64,000 bases of DNA from Dyella_B acidisoli (GTDB taxonomy: Bacteria > Pseudomonadota > Gammaproteobacteria > Xanthomonadales > Rhodanobacteraceae), in contig NZ_CP064031.1 of assembly GCF_049532895.1 (NCBI RefSeq), forward strand, positions 1,116,001 to 1,180,000. Reading direction: 5' to 3'. The position numbers and the translations under genes are program-made. Below, in pieces: positions 49,224 through 57,761 of this stretch (the first letter of the stretch is position 1; the number at the start of each line of letters is the position of its first letter). A model generated the notes under the pieces. The model was not told the DNA's origin and did not search any database. It saw only the letters and a program-made list of their open reading frames with translations.

Positions 49224-50039
49224 TCAGCCTCCGAATACGCGCTGGAAGAAGCCCTTCTTGGGTGCGTCGAGAAAGCGCATCGGGCGGGTTTCGCCGAGCA
49301 AGCGGGCCACGGTGTCGCGATAGGCCTGACCGGCGTGGGAGTTGTCGTCCAGGATCACCGGCACACCGGAGTTGGAGGCAGCCAGTACGTTTTCCGATTC
49401 GGGAATCACGCCGATGACGTTGATGCCGAGAATTTCTTCTACATCTTTGACGCTGAGCATTTCGCCTTGTTCGACACGCGAGGGGTTATAGCGCGTCAAT
49501 AGCAGGTGCTGGGTGACGGAGCCGTTATCGCGTTCGGCGCGGCGCGTCTTGCTGGCGAGCAAGCCCAGGATGCGATCGGAGTCGCGCACCGAGGACACTT
49601 CCGGATTCACCACCACCATCGCGTGGTCGGCGAAATACATTGCCAGGTGCGCGCCTTTTTCGATGCCGGCGGGCGAATCGCAGATGACGTAGTCGAACTC
49701 GTCCTTGGACAGATCGTCGAGCACTTTCTCGACGCCTTCCTGAGTGAGCGCGTCCTTGTCGCGCGTCTGGCTGGCGGCGAGCACGTAGAGATTTTCGTGG
49801 CGCTTGTCCTTGATCAGCGCCTGTTTGATGGTGGCCTCGCCCTGGATGACGTTGACGAAGTCGTACACCACGCGACGCTCGCAGCCCATGATCAGGTCGA
49901 GGTTGCGCAGGCCGACGTCGAAGTCGATCACGGCCACTTTCTTGCCGCTCATCGCCAGGCCCGTGGCAAGTGACGCGCTGGTGGTGGTCTTGCCAACGCC
50001 GCCCTTGCCGGACGTCACAACGATAATCTCAGCACTCAA
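49224..50039 (-). CDS. minD: Septum site-determining ATPase MinD
   Basis: MinD recruits MinC to the membrane and oscillates with MinE. The 271-aa ParA-family protein has the deviant Walker A GKGGVGKTTTSASLATGLA, FDVGLRNLDLIMGCERRVVYD, DYVICDSPAGIEKG, and the C-terminal amphipathic helix (KKGFFQRVFGG) that binds membrane. The start is a TTG at 50039 preceded by GGAG; the nearby ATG is out of frame. It lies 38 bp after minC. Confidence 0.97.
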   Translation of the reverse strand: MSAEIIVVTSGKGGVGKTTTSASLATGLAMSGKKVAVIDFDVGLRNLDLIMGCERRVVYDFVNVIQGEATIKQALIKDKRHENLYVLAASQTRDKDALTQEGVEKVLDDLSKDEFDYVICDSPAGIEKGAHLAMYFADHAMVVVNPEVSSVRDSDRILGLLASKTRRAERDNGSVTQHLLLTRYNPSRVEQGEMLSVKDVEEILGINVIGVIPESENVLAASNSGVPVILDDNSHAGQAYRDTVARLLGETRPMRFLDAPKKGFFQRVFGG

Positions 50040-50077
50040 GGCTCATCTCCGAAAAATATGTTTTTTTAGTAGTAGTG

Positions 50078-50854
50078 TTACTTCAGCGCTGCAATCAGCA
50101 GCTTTTCGCCGTCGAGCCAGCATTGCACAGACTGGCCCTCCAGGTCTTTCGGTATCTGCTCGAACACGCGGTAGTGGCCGGCGATGGCCACCAGTTCCGC
50201 GCGGAAATCCGAGATGAAAATACGCGCTTTCGTGTCGCCTTGCGCACCCGCCATCGCACGGCCCTTCAGGCTGCCGTAAATATGGATGCTGCCGTCGGCG
50301 ATCACTTCGGCGGCATTGGCGATGGTGCCGACCACGATCAGGTCGCGATCGCGCGCATACACCTGCTGTCCGGAACGCACCGTGCCGTCGTGGCGTTGTG
50401 CGCCAACCGAACCTTCCGGTTGCGACAGTACCGGTTCGCGCACCGGTGCTGGTACAGGTGCCGGAGTTGGCGCAGCGGAAGGGGTTGGCGGCGCGATGCT
50501 GCCGCCATCGGCAGGCTCATAGGCAGCGCGGAACTTGGCGATCAACGGCAGGCCCATGCGTTGCGCCAGCGCTTCCGTGGCGCTGGTGCCATAGGCAAGG
50601 CCTACCGGTAGCATGCCGGCGCTGCGTACGGCTTCGAGCAGAGCATCGACCGTGCCGTCGTCCGGCAGATTGAGTAGATGACTCAGATCGAGGACGACCG
50701 CGGCACGCGAGAACAACTGCGGCGCGGCGCGCACGCGGCGTTCGAGCTCTTCGCACAAGGCCGCAGCATCGGGGCGGCGCACACGCACACAGGCAATGCC
50801 GACCTGCCCGAAGCGCAGATCGCAGGCATCAGAGGTTTCCATTTTTGCATTCAT
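50078..50854 (-). CDS. minC: Septum site-determining protein MinC
   Basis: MinC blocks FtsZ ring assembly away from midcell. The 258-aa protein has the N-terminal FtsZ-acting domain (RAAVVLDLSHLL) and a proline/alanine-rich linker of about 30 residues (APTPAPVPAPVREPVLSQPE). The C-terminal beta-helix with GTIANAAEVIADGSIHIYG and GRAMAGAQGD mediates dimerisation and MinD binding. It overlaps the upstream acetyltransferase gene by 4 bp. Confidence 0.95.
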   Translation of the reverse strand: MNAKMETSDACDLRFGQVGIACVRVRRPDAAALCEELERRVRAAPQLFSRAAVVLDLSHLLNLPDDGTVDALLEAVRSAGMLPVGLAYGTSATEALAQRMGLPLIAKFRAAYEPADGGSIAPPTPSAAPTPAPVPAPVREPVLSQPEGSVGAQRHDGTVRSGQQVYARDRDLIVVGTIANAAEVIADGSIHIYGSLKGRAMAGAQGDTKARIFISDFRAELVAIAGHYRVFEQIPKDLEGQSVQCWLDGEKLLIAALK

Positions 50855-51480
50855 GAACGCCGCTCTCCGGCGAGGCGGCGCGCCTTGGCATCTTGGTTGG
50901 CTAAAGGGAGATCGCGGCCGGCGAGCCAGGGCAGGTCGGGCAGGCCGCTGTTTTCGTTTTCGAGGTAAGTGTCGCGCACGTAGGTGTAGCTGGGCAGATC
51001 CTTGGCGAGCAGGCTCACCTGTGGACCGCGTTCACCCATGCGTTGCTGCCCCACTTCCTGGAAACCGTAGGTACCGTGGAACAGCACCACCACGTCGTCG
51101 GCGGGCTCCAGGAACACTTCGCAGGTGAGCAAAGGCACCCGCACTTCGGCGTAGCTGTTCACGTCGCAATAGAAAATGCGGCCCAGGCCGTGACGGCGAT
51201 AAGCGTTGGCGATCACGATGCGGTCGATGTAGACGAACGCCGGATAGTGCTCGCTGAACCACAGATAGTTCGGGCTGCTGTAATCGCGCCCATCGCGCAG
51301 GGCGATCAGGAAGCCGGCGAGATGGCCGTCGATCTCGGCCACGCGGAAGTAGTCGGCCTGTTCGTAGAAGTAGCGCAACCGTTCGGCGTCCAGGGCGAGG
51401 ATGGAGCGACCGGCAGTGTTGTTGAGTGCCAGTACGGCATCCAAGTCGTGCTCGCGCACGTCGCGGATGGCAAGGGCCAT
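50851..51480 (-). CDS. GNAT-family N-acetyltransferase
   Basis: This 209-aa protein has the GNAT acetyl-CoA pattern RIVIANAYRRHGLGRIFY and FHGTYGFQEVGQQRM. The substrate is unknown. The 4-bp overlap with minC puts it at the head of the min operon, so its product may be made with the division proteins. A 242-bp gap separates it from the histidine kinase gene and probably holds two divergent promoters. Confidence 0.88.
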   Translation of the reverse strand: MALAIRDVREHDLDAVLALNNTAGRSILALDAERLRYFYEQADYFRVAEIDGHLAGFLIALRDGRDYSSPNYLWFSEHYPAFVYIDRIVIANAYRRHGLGRIFYCDVNSYAEVRVPLLTCEVFLEPADDVVVLFHGTYGFQEVGQQRMGERGPQVSLLAKDLPSYTYVRDTYLENENSGLPDLPWLAGRDLPLANQDAKARRLAGERRS

Positions 51481-51722
51481 TCGTTGCTCCGCTGTAAGGG
51501 TGGCTAATTAAGACCGACTGACGGCCCAACTCGACGCGCATTATGGCATGTGGCACGAGGCGGCACATGCCGTATTGCGGTATGAATTCGCATGTAAAAG
51601 CTTTGTAAAACCGAATACTAGCACTGCCTGATCGCGGCGCCGGGACCCGAGCTGGGGTCGTACGATAGCGCGCATGACTTCCCGCGCATTCCCTCGCGCT
51701 GGGCCGGTCCTATGATGCAGGC

Positions 51723-52946
51723 ATGGCGATGACCAATTTCAACCACATCCGGCTGCTGCGTATCACGGGACTGATCGCGTATCTGTGCGACGGCACGCCG
51801 TTGTTCACCAATTGGGCGACTGAGCGGCTGGATTTGCTGCAGCGGCCCAATTTCTCGCTGCTGCTGTGGACGCTGTCCTATCTGCTGTTCGGCGTCCTCT
51901 ATCTATTGATCACCAACAACCTTGGCGCCCGCACCCATATCTGGGCACGACTGATCGGTCTGCTGCTGCTCACCGCCACCGCAGTGATGGTGGGGTGGTA
52001 CAGCCACAGTGGTTTGTCTGCAACGCTGCTGGTTGTGGTGGCGGTAGTGCTGCCCTGGCTGGTGCCGTTCTGGGCGGGTGTGGCTTGGATCGTCTTGCAG
52101 ACGGTCAGCATGGCGCTGCTGTTTTCGACGTTCGCGGAACTCAAGCACAGCCTCATGCTGGGTGCGCTGCAGGCCTGCATCTATACCGCGTTCGCCATGC
52201 TCGGTTTTGTGGCGTCGTTGGTGGCCAACCAATTGGCGGAGGAGCGGGAGGGTCAGCGCAGGCTCAACTCCGAACTGCGCGCCACGCGTGCGCTGCTCGC
52301 CGAATCCACGCGCATCGCAGAGCGCATGCGCATCGCGCGCGAGCTGCACGACGTGATCGGCCATCACCTGACCGCGCTCAGCCTCAATCTGGAAGTGGCC
52401 AGCCATCTCAGCAACGAATCGTCCGCGGTGCATGTGCGCAAGGCGCAAAGCACAGCGCGCTTGTTGTTGGCCGACGTGCGCGAGGCAGTGAGCGAACTGC
52501 GGCAAGATGATGCGATCGACCTTACCCAGGCCCTGCAAAGCCTGATCGATGGTGTGCCAAGCCTGCACGTGCATCTGACCATCCCGCCGCGCTTCAGCGT
52601 GGAAGACCCGCGCCGCGCGCAGGTGCTGCTGCGCTGTGTGCAGGAGATCATCACCAACACCGCCAGGCACGCCGGTGCCCGCAACCTGTGGCTCGCCTTT
52701 ACTTATGAAGAAGAGACATTATTGAGCCTGTGCGCACGCGACGATGGCCGCGGCACCAGCGATATCACGCCCGGCAACGGTCTTGCCGGCATGCGTGAGC
52801 GCTTGGCCGAATTCGGTGGCACCGTGACGATTGAGAGCGAGGTAGGGCAGGGTTTTGCCCTCAGCATCCGTCTTCCATTGGGCGAACCGTCGGTGCTGGC
52901 GCATACGCCTTCACGTTTCGAGCCACCCGCATTGAGCCTGACCTGA
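51723..52946 (+). CDS. Sensor histidine kinase, DesK/NarL-partner type
   Basis: This 407-aa kinase has about six TM helices in residues 10-165 and no large periplasmic domain, so it probably senses a membrane signal. The HisKA_3 motif ERMRIARELHDVIGHHLTAL places the phospho-His at residue 209. An ATPase domain follows with VQEIITNTARHAGARN and ARDDGRG. It is followed 58 bp later by its response regulator. The stimulus is unknown; DesK-type systems respond to membrane fluidity. Confidence 0.9.
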   Translation: MAMTNFNHIRLLRITGLIAYLCDGTPLFTNWATERLDLLQRPNFSLLLWTLSYLLFGVLYLLITNNLGARTHIWARLIGLLLLTATAVMVGWYSHSGLSATLLVVVAVVLPWLVPFWAGVAWIVLQTVSMALLFSTFAELKHSLMLGALQACIYTAFAMLGFVASLVANQLAEEREGQRRLNSELRATRALLAESTRIAERMRIARELHDVIGHHLTALSLNLEVASHLSNESSAVHVRKAQSTARLLLADVREAVSELRQDDAIDLTQALQSLIDGVPSLHVHLTIPPRFSVEDPRRAQVLLRCVQEIITNTARHAGARNLWLAFTYEEETLLSLCARDDGRGTSDITPGNGLAGMRERLAEFGGTVTIESEVGQGFALSIRLPLGEPSVLAHTPSRFEPPALSLT

Positions 52947-53004
52947 TGACTTGCCAGAATGCCATATGGCTGGAAGTAGCCGTGACTGCTGTGAGGGACC
53001 CGCG

Positions 53005-53646
53005 ATGATTTCCGTTTGTCTTGTCGACGACCAGAACCTGGTGCGCCAGGGTGTGCGTTCCCTGCTCGATCTGGCGGAGGACATTCGCGTGGTGGCCGAA
53101 TGCGCCGATGGTGTGCAAGCCGTACAGGATATTCCACGCATCAAGCCCGACGTGGTGCTGCTGGATCTGCGCATGCCCAACATGAGCGGACTGGAAGTGT
53201 TGCAAGCCTTGTCGGCACGCAACGAGCTGCCGCCCACCATCATCCTCACCACGTTCGACGACGACCAGCTCGTGCTGCAGGGCCTCAAGGCCGGAGCGCG
53301 CGGCTATCTACTGAAGGATGTGTCGCTGGAACAATTGGTGGAAGCGGTGCGCACTGTTGCCAATGGCGGTTCGCTGGTGGCGCCGATGGTCACCCAGCGT
53401 CTGCTGGCTGGTGTGGGCCGTATCCATAATCAGTTCACCAGCCTGGAGCAGCCCGATCCGCTGACCGAGCGCGAGACGGAGATCCTGCGTCTCTTGTCCG
53501 GTGGCTACAGCAATAAGGAAATTGCCAATTCGCTCAAGGTGGCCGAGGGCACCGTGAAAAATCACGTCTCCAATATTCTGTCCAAGCTTGGCGTGCGTGA
53601 TCGAACCCGCGCCGTGCTCAAGGCATTAGAGCTAGGTATCGTCTAA
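53005..53646 (+). CDS. NarL/LuxR-type response regulator
   Basis: This 213-aa regulator has a receiver domain (CLVDDQNLVRQGVRSLL) with phospho-Asp at residue 54 (VLLDLRMPNMSG), the conserved T and K (ILTTFDDD, YLLKDVS), and a C-terminal LuxR-type HTH (LTERETEILRLLSGGYSNKE, GTVKNHVSNILSKLGV). The ATG at 53005 with GAGGGA before it is preferred over an in-frame start at 52951. It pairs with the kinase just upstream. Confidence 0.93.
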   Translation: MISVCLVDDQNLVRQGVRSLLDLAEDIRVVAECADGVQAVQDIPRIKPDVVLLDLRMPNMSGLEVLQALSARNELPPTIILTTFDDDQLVLQGLKAGARGYLLKDVSLEQLVEAVRTVANGGSLVAPMVTQRLLAGVGRIHNQFTSLEQPDPLTERETEILRLLSGGYSNKEIANSLKVAEGTVKNHVSNILSKLGVRDRTRAVLKALELGIV

Positions 53647-53869
53647 TTCTCCGATTGCTTTAAGTCGTCGGAAAATGCTGCTTCGCAACGCGGCTCCGGG
53701 CCGTCTCGGCCCGTAGCGTTCCTGCGCGCGAGCAAGTACCATCGGCAGCTTAGGCGCCGGCCGATCCCCCGTCCTGATGCGGTTTCCCTCGAGGGAAGAC
53801 TCTTTTTGGCGGTCCCGTTCCGACCGGCGCTGTTCACCGCCTTAGAGAGACGTCTCGGAGAAACCTGGA

Positions 53870-55246
53870 ATGACGCGTGTTCTGGAATTCATTGTTGCCC
53901 TCATCATCGTCGTCGTGGTCGGCGTCGTGGTGGGCATCATCATGCCCGGCAGTGGCCACGTTGAGCGGTCATTGGTGGTGAGCAAAGACCTGCGCCAGGT
54001 CTATGACGTAGTAGCCAATTTCCGCACTTTCCCTGATTACGCCGTGCTCCGCGCGTACGACCCGAGAACCCAGTACACCCTTTCCGGCAACGCCTATGGC
54101 GCCGGTTCGGAGATCAGCTGGAACAGCCAGGATGAGAAGGTAGGCACCGGCAAGCTGACCGTGGCGTCCGCTACGCCCGACTTCAGCAAGATCGACACCA
54201 CCGTCAACAGCGCCCAGATCATCTGGAACGTGGACAACGATTGGCGCGGCAGCGACAAGCATTTCACCCTGGACCTGCTGCGTCAGGGCAACACCGGCAA
54301 GCTGACCAAGATCACCTGGTCGTATGACGTGAGCTACGGTTTCAATCTGATGGACCGTTACTCCAATCTGTACATCCACGGCCAGCCGGACGCTTTCATC
54401 CAGTACAGCCTGAACAGCCTGCAGAACGTGCTGGCTGGTGTGCCGAACATCGATTACAGCGCGCTCGATCCGTACGTGCAGCAGACCAAGCCGACGCCGG
54501 TACTGCTGGTGTCCACATCGATGAAGCGCAAGGACGGCCTGGATGGTTTGAACGAAGCCACCGACGCCGCCATCAAGCAGATCCAGGATGCGGCCAAGAA
54601 GCTGGGCGTGCAAACCAACGGTCCGCGCATCATCTTCACCACCAACTACGGTGATGAGACCTACACCTTCGACGTGGCCGAGCCGATCAATACCGATACG
54701 CTCACCGTGGCGGGCCAGAGCGTGAAGCTCACGCCGCCGACGCCGCCGTCGTTGAACGATCAGCTGCAGCCTGCTTCCAGCAGCACGGCCGCCAACCCGG
54801 CCAACGCCGACAACACCCAGCCGGGTGGCAAGGATCGCTTTGGCCGTCTGGTTGTCGACAACAACGTGCGCGCTACGCTTGCGTTCGGTGGCCCGGCACT
54901 GCAAGCAGTGTGGAACGGTACCGCTGCCGGCGTGCCGCAAACGCGCGACATGCTGAAGGCTTACTCGCAGACCCACGGCTACAAGTACGACGAAGTGATC
55001 AACCGCCTGTACGACATCCTTGTGCAGCCGGAAGTGAAGGACAACACGGGCGCCATCCAAACCTACGCGCAGTTCGCCGTATATCTGCCGCTGCAGGATT
55101 CGTCGAACGGCGGCGCAGTGCCGCAGCAGACGCCGGAACAGCAGGCCGGCATCAAGCAGCCGGCAGTGATGAACGCGAACGGCCAGCCGGCTTCCAGCAG
55201 CACGGCACCGGCACCGGCGAGCACCGCCGCAGCGCCGGTGAAGTAA
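53870..55246 (+). CDS. Membrane-anchored SRPBCC-like protein with Ser/Ala/Pro-rich segments
   Basis: This 458-aa protein has one N-terminal TM helix (FIVALIIVVVVGVVVGIIMP) and then a domain of about 150 residues that looks SRPBCC/polyketide-cyclase-like (VERSLVVSKDLRQVYDVVAN, EISWNSQDEKVGTGKLTV). A second domain of unknown type follows (LVSTSMKRKDGLDGL, NDVR-like LVVDNNVRATLAFG). Two low-complexity parts with QPASSST lie in the linker and at the C-terminus. A strong terminator follows. The function is unknown; its partner may be the preceding two-component system. Confidence 0.75.
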   Translation: MTRVLEFIVALIIVVVVGVVVGIIMPGSGHVERSLVVSKDLRQVYDVVANFRTFPDYAVLRAYDPRTQYTLSGNAYGAGSEISWNSQDEKVGTGKLTVASATPDFSKIDTTVNSAQIIWNVDNDWRGSDKHFTLDLLRQGNTGKLTKITWSYDVSYGFNLMDRYSNLYIHGQPDAFIQYSLNSLQNVLAGVPNIDYSALDPYVQQTKPTPVLLVSTSMKRKDGLDGLNEATDAAIKQIQDAAKKLGVQTNGPRIIFTTNYGDETYTFDVAEPINTDTLTVAGQSVKLTPPTPPSLNDQLQPASSSTAANPANADNTQPGGKDRFGRLVVDNNVRATLAFGGPALQAVWNGTAAGVPQTRDMLKAYSQTHGYKYDEVINRLYDILVQPEVKDNTGAIQTYAQFAVYLPLQDSSNGGAVPQQTPEQQAGIKQPAVMNANGQPASSSTAPAPASTAAAPVK

Positions 55247-55267
55247 GCGGCACACTACGTGATCCAG

Positions 55268-55299
55268 AAAAGCCCTCCTTCGCGGAGGGCTTTTTCTTT
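55268..55299 (+). terminator. Rho-independent terminator after the SRPBCC-like gene
   Basis: AAAAGCCCTCC with its complement (loop TTCGC; 55268-55278 and 55284-55294) followed by TTTTTCTTTT is a classical terminator, 21 bp past the stop codon. Confidence 0.93.
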
Positions 55300-55344
55300 T
55301 GAGATGAGCGAAATCGGCCTATGTATGATTGGTCGAGTCGCGTT

Positions 55345-55368
55345 GTATCGTATGGCGATACACGATAC
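55345..55368. promoter_or_regulatory. Candidate HigA operator
   Basis: GTATCGT and ACGATAC (55345-55351 and 55362-55368) form a palindrome, and TATCG/CGATA (55346-55350 and 55356-55360) form a second one inside it. This lies 8 bp before the higB start. HigA antitoxins bind such palindromes at their own promoter, so this is the probable autoregulatory site. Confidence 0.65.
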
Positions 55369-55375
55369 GATGCTC

Positions 55376-55654
55376 ATGATTAAGACGTTCCGGCACAAAG
55401 GTATCAAAGAATTCTTTCTCACCGGGTCTACGCGAGGTATCCAGACAACCCATGCGAATCGACTCCGATTGCAATTGGGTCGACTGGACAAAGCACTAGA
55501 ACCCAAGGATATGAACGTGCCGGGCTGGAAGCTTCATCCTTTGCGCGGTGACCTGGGTGGGCATTGGGCGGTTTGGGTCAATGGCAACTGGCGCCTGACC
55601 TTCGCGTTTGAAGATGGCGATGCTGTGCTGGTCGACTATCAGGATTACCACTGA
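55376..55654 (+). CDS. higB: HigB-type mRNA-interferase toxin
   Basis: This 92-aa RelE-superfamily toxin cuts mRNA on the ribosome. It starts MIKTFRHKGIKEFF and has LRLQLGRLDKALEPKDMNVPG, WKLHPLRGDLGGHWAVWVNG and NWRLTFAFEDGDAVLVDYQD, the standard HigB layout. The ATG at 55376 fits the family length; ATG at 55370 is possible. It precedes its antitoxin, the toxin-first order typical of higBA. Confidence 0.95.
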   Translation: MIKTFRHKGIKEFFLTGSTRGIQTTHANRLRLQLGRLDKALEPKDMNVPGWKLHPLRGDLGGHWAVWVNGNWRLTFAFEDGDAVLVDYQDYH

Positions 55655-55678
55655 GGCATGAAGAGGTAAAACGGCATC

Positions 55679-55966
55679 ATGAGCGCCATGCATAATCCTC
55701 CGCATCCTGGCGAAGTTCTGCGCGAATGGCTTGCAGATATGTCGGTTACTGACGTAGCCAAAAAGCTTGGTGTATCACGCGTCACGCTATCGCGTCTGGT
55801 CAATGGCTCCATGGGCGTAAGCCCAGAAATGGACTTGCGCCTGTCGCTAGCCTTGGGTACCACGCCAGGGAGCTGGTATCACATGCAATGCGATTACGAC
55901 ATGTGGCAGGCAAAGAAGAAGTTTCGCGCGAAAGTGCAGCGCATCCAGTTCCACGATGCGGCCTGA
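55679..55966 (+). CDS. higA: HigA-type antitoxin
   Basis: This 95-aa XRE-family antitoxin binds HigB and the higBA promoter. It has NPPHPGEVLREWLADMSVTD, then the HTH VAKKLGVSRVTLSRLVNG, followed by a C-terminal helix region (WYHMQCDYDMWQAKKK). The next in-frame Met (55688, MHNPPHPGE) is an equally likely start. It follows higB by 24 bp. Confidence 0.95.
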   Translation: MSAMHNPPHPGEVLREWLADMSVTDVAKKLGVSRVTLSRLVNGSMGVSPEMDLRLSLALGTTPGSWYHMQCDYDMWQAKKKFRAKVQRIQFHDAA

Positions 55967-56090
55967 TGTCGGCCCTTGTTGAGCTTCTGTAGCATGGGGA
56001 TGATGTTTTCCCGTTGGGCACGCCGCAGCGCTCATTTCTAGAGTTTCTTCCTTGCGGTACATTGCTCTGCGGTTCCTTTCGCGAGCGGAC

Positions 56091-57029
56091 ATGATCGAGA
56101 CCGACAAGCTCACCAAGCGCTACGGCCATTTGACTGCAGTGGATGCGCTCAGCATCTACGCCGAACCGGGCCAGGTGCTCGGCCTCTTGGGGCCCAATGG
56201 CGCGGGCAAAACAACGGCGATGCGCATGATCGCCGGTTTTCTCACGCCCACTTCGGGTACCGCGCGCGTCTGCGGTCACGACGTAGCCAAGGAACCGCTC
56301 AAGGCCAAGCGCGCGCTTGGCTATCTGCCAGAAGGCGCGCCGAGCTACGGCGAAATGACGGTACGCGAATCCCTGGTGTTCATCATGCGCATGCGCGGCT
56401 TGCGCTCCGACGTGGGGCGTCGTCGTTTCGATGATGTGGTGAGCCATTTGCAATTGGAAGAGGCGCTGGGTGTCAGCGTAGATACCCTATCCAAGGGGCT
56501 GCGCCGGCGTGTGGGACTTGCACAAGCCATCCTGCACGATCCGCCGGTGCTGATGCTGGATGAACCTACCGATGGCCTCGATCCCAATCAGAAACACACG
56601 GTGCGCCGGCTGATCGATGCGATGGCGCGCGAGCGCACCATCCTGATCTCCACGCACTTGCTCGAAGAAGTGCACGCGTTGTGCAATCGCGTGGTGATCA
56701 TCGCCGGTGGACAGTTGCGTGCAGATGCCACGCCAGCGGAACTGGAAGCACGCTCGCGCTATCACGGTGCGGTGTCCTTCAGTGCACAGGGCAGCGGCGT
56801 GTCGCAGGAAATGCTCGGACGCCTGCCGCAGGTGGCCGGTATCGAAGTCGATCCGCTCGATGGTCGCATCACTGTTTTCCCCAAGCCCGGCGAACGTATC
56901 CTGGAGCCGGTCGAAGCATTGTTGCGTCAGCAAGGTTTGGAGATTTCCGAAATCCAGCTTGAACGTGGACGTCTCGACGAGGTATTCCGCCAGATCACCT
57001 TGGGTGCCGAAGCGGGGACGCAACCATGA
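56091..57029 (+). CDS. ABC transporter ATP-binding protein, GldA/NatA-like
   Basis: This 312-aa ATPase has Walker A GPNGAGKTT, the signature LSKGLRRRVGLAQ, Walker B VLMLDEPTDGLDP, and STHLLEEVHAL after the H-loop. The C-terminal 80 residues are an extension like those of GldA and other ABC-2 partners. The ATG at 56091 is preferred. It overlaps the permease gene by 4 bp. What the complex moves is unknown. Confidence 0.9.
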   Translation: MIETDKLTKRYGHLTAVDALSIYAEPGQVLGLLGPNGAGKTTAMRMIAGFLTPTSGTARVCGHDVAKEPLKAKRALGYLPEGAPSYGEMTVRESLVFIMRMRGLRSDVGRRRFDDVVSHLQLEEALGVSVDTLSKGLRRRVGLAQAILHDPPVLMLDEPTDGLDPNQKHTVRRLIDAMARERTILISTHLLEEVHALCNRVVIIAGGQLRADATPAELEARSRYHGAVSFSAQGSGVSQEMLGRLPQVAGIEVDPLDGRITVFPKPGERILEPVEALLRQQGLEISEIQLERGRLDEVFRQITLGAEAGTQP

Positions 57030-57760
57030 GCCCGGTCATGGCGGTGGTGCGCCGCGAATTGCGCAGTTATTTCGTGACGCCGGTTGCGTATGTGTTCCTG
57101 GTAATTTTCTTGGTGCTCTCCGGCATCCTCACGTTCTACGTCGGCGACTTCTATGATCGCGGCATCGCGGACTTGCAGCCGTTTTTCGTGATGCATCCAT
57201 GGCTCTATCTGATCTTGGTGCCGGCCGTATCGATGCGCCTATGGGCTGAGGAAGCCAAGGCGGGCACGCTCGAGCTGTTGCTGACGCTGCCGATCAACTT
57301 GTGGCAAGCCATGCTGGGCAAGTTTATGGCGGCATGGCTATTCGTCGGTCTTGCCCTGCTGCTCACCTTTCCGGTGTGGGTGACCGTCAACTACTTAGGT
57401 TCGCCGGACAACGGCATCATCATCGCCGGCTACATCGGCAGTTGGCTGATGGCGGGAGCATTTCTGGCGATCGGTGCATGCCTGTCGACCGTGACCAGCA
57501 GCCAGGTGGTGGCCTTCATTCTTACCGCCGTGGTGTGTGTGTTACTGATCCTGGCGGGGCAATCGCAGGTGCTGGATTTCTTTCAGGGCACTTTGCCACG
57601 CCGGCTGGTGAACGGCATAGCTCACCTGTCCATGTTGCGCCACTACGAAGCGATCGCGCGCGGCGTGCTGGATATACGCGATCTCCTGTATTTCATTCTC
57701 ACCATTGCAGCGTGGCTTACCGCTGGTGTGCTGGTGCTTGATATGAAGCGGAGTCGTTGA
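57026..57760 (+). CDS. ABC-2 type permease, GldF-like
   Basis: This 244-aa protein has six TM helices (for example VAYVFLVIFLVLSGILTF, FMAAWLFVGLALLLTFPVWV, AWLTAGVLVLDM) and EEAKAGTLELLLTLPINLWQ, typical of ABC-2 permeases. It is flanked by its ATPase (4-bp overlap) and by the GldG-like gene (1-bp gap), so the three form one complex. Confidence 0.9.
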   Translation: MSPVMAVVRRELRSYFVTPVAYVFLVIFLVLSGILTFYVGDFYDRGIADLQPFFVMHPWLYLILVPAVSMRLWAEEAKAGTLELLLTLPINLWQAMLGKFMAAWLFVGLALLLTFPVWVTVNYLGSPDNGIIIAGYIGSWLMAGAFLAIGACLSTVTSSQVVAFILTAVVCVLLILAGQSQVLDFFQGTLPRRLVNGIAHLSMLRHYEAIARGVLDIRDLLYFILTIAAWLTAGVLVLDMKRSR

Positions 57761-57761
57761 C

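Noticed and set aside
53969..55255. 428-aa minus-strand open frame opposite the SRPBCC-like gene
   Set aside because: It is a shadow; the plus-strand gene has a TM helix, a domain-like pattern and a terminator, while the minus frame does not.
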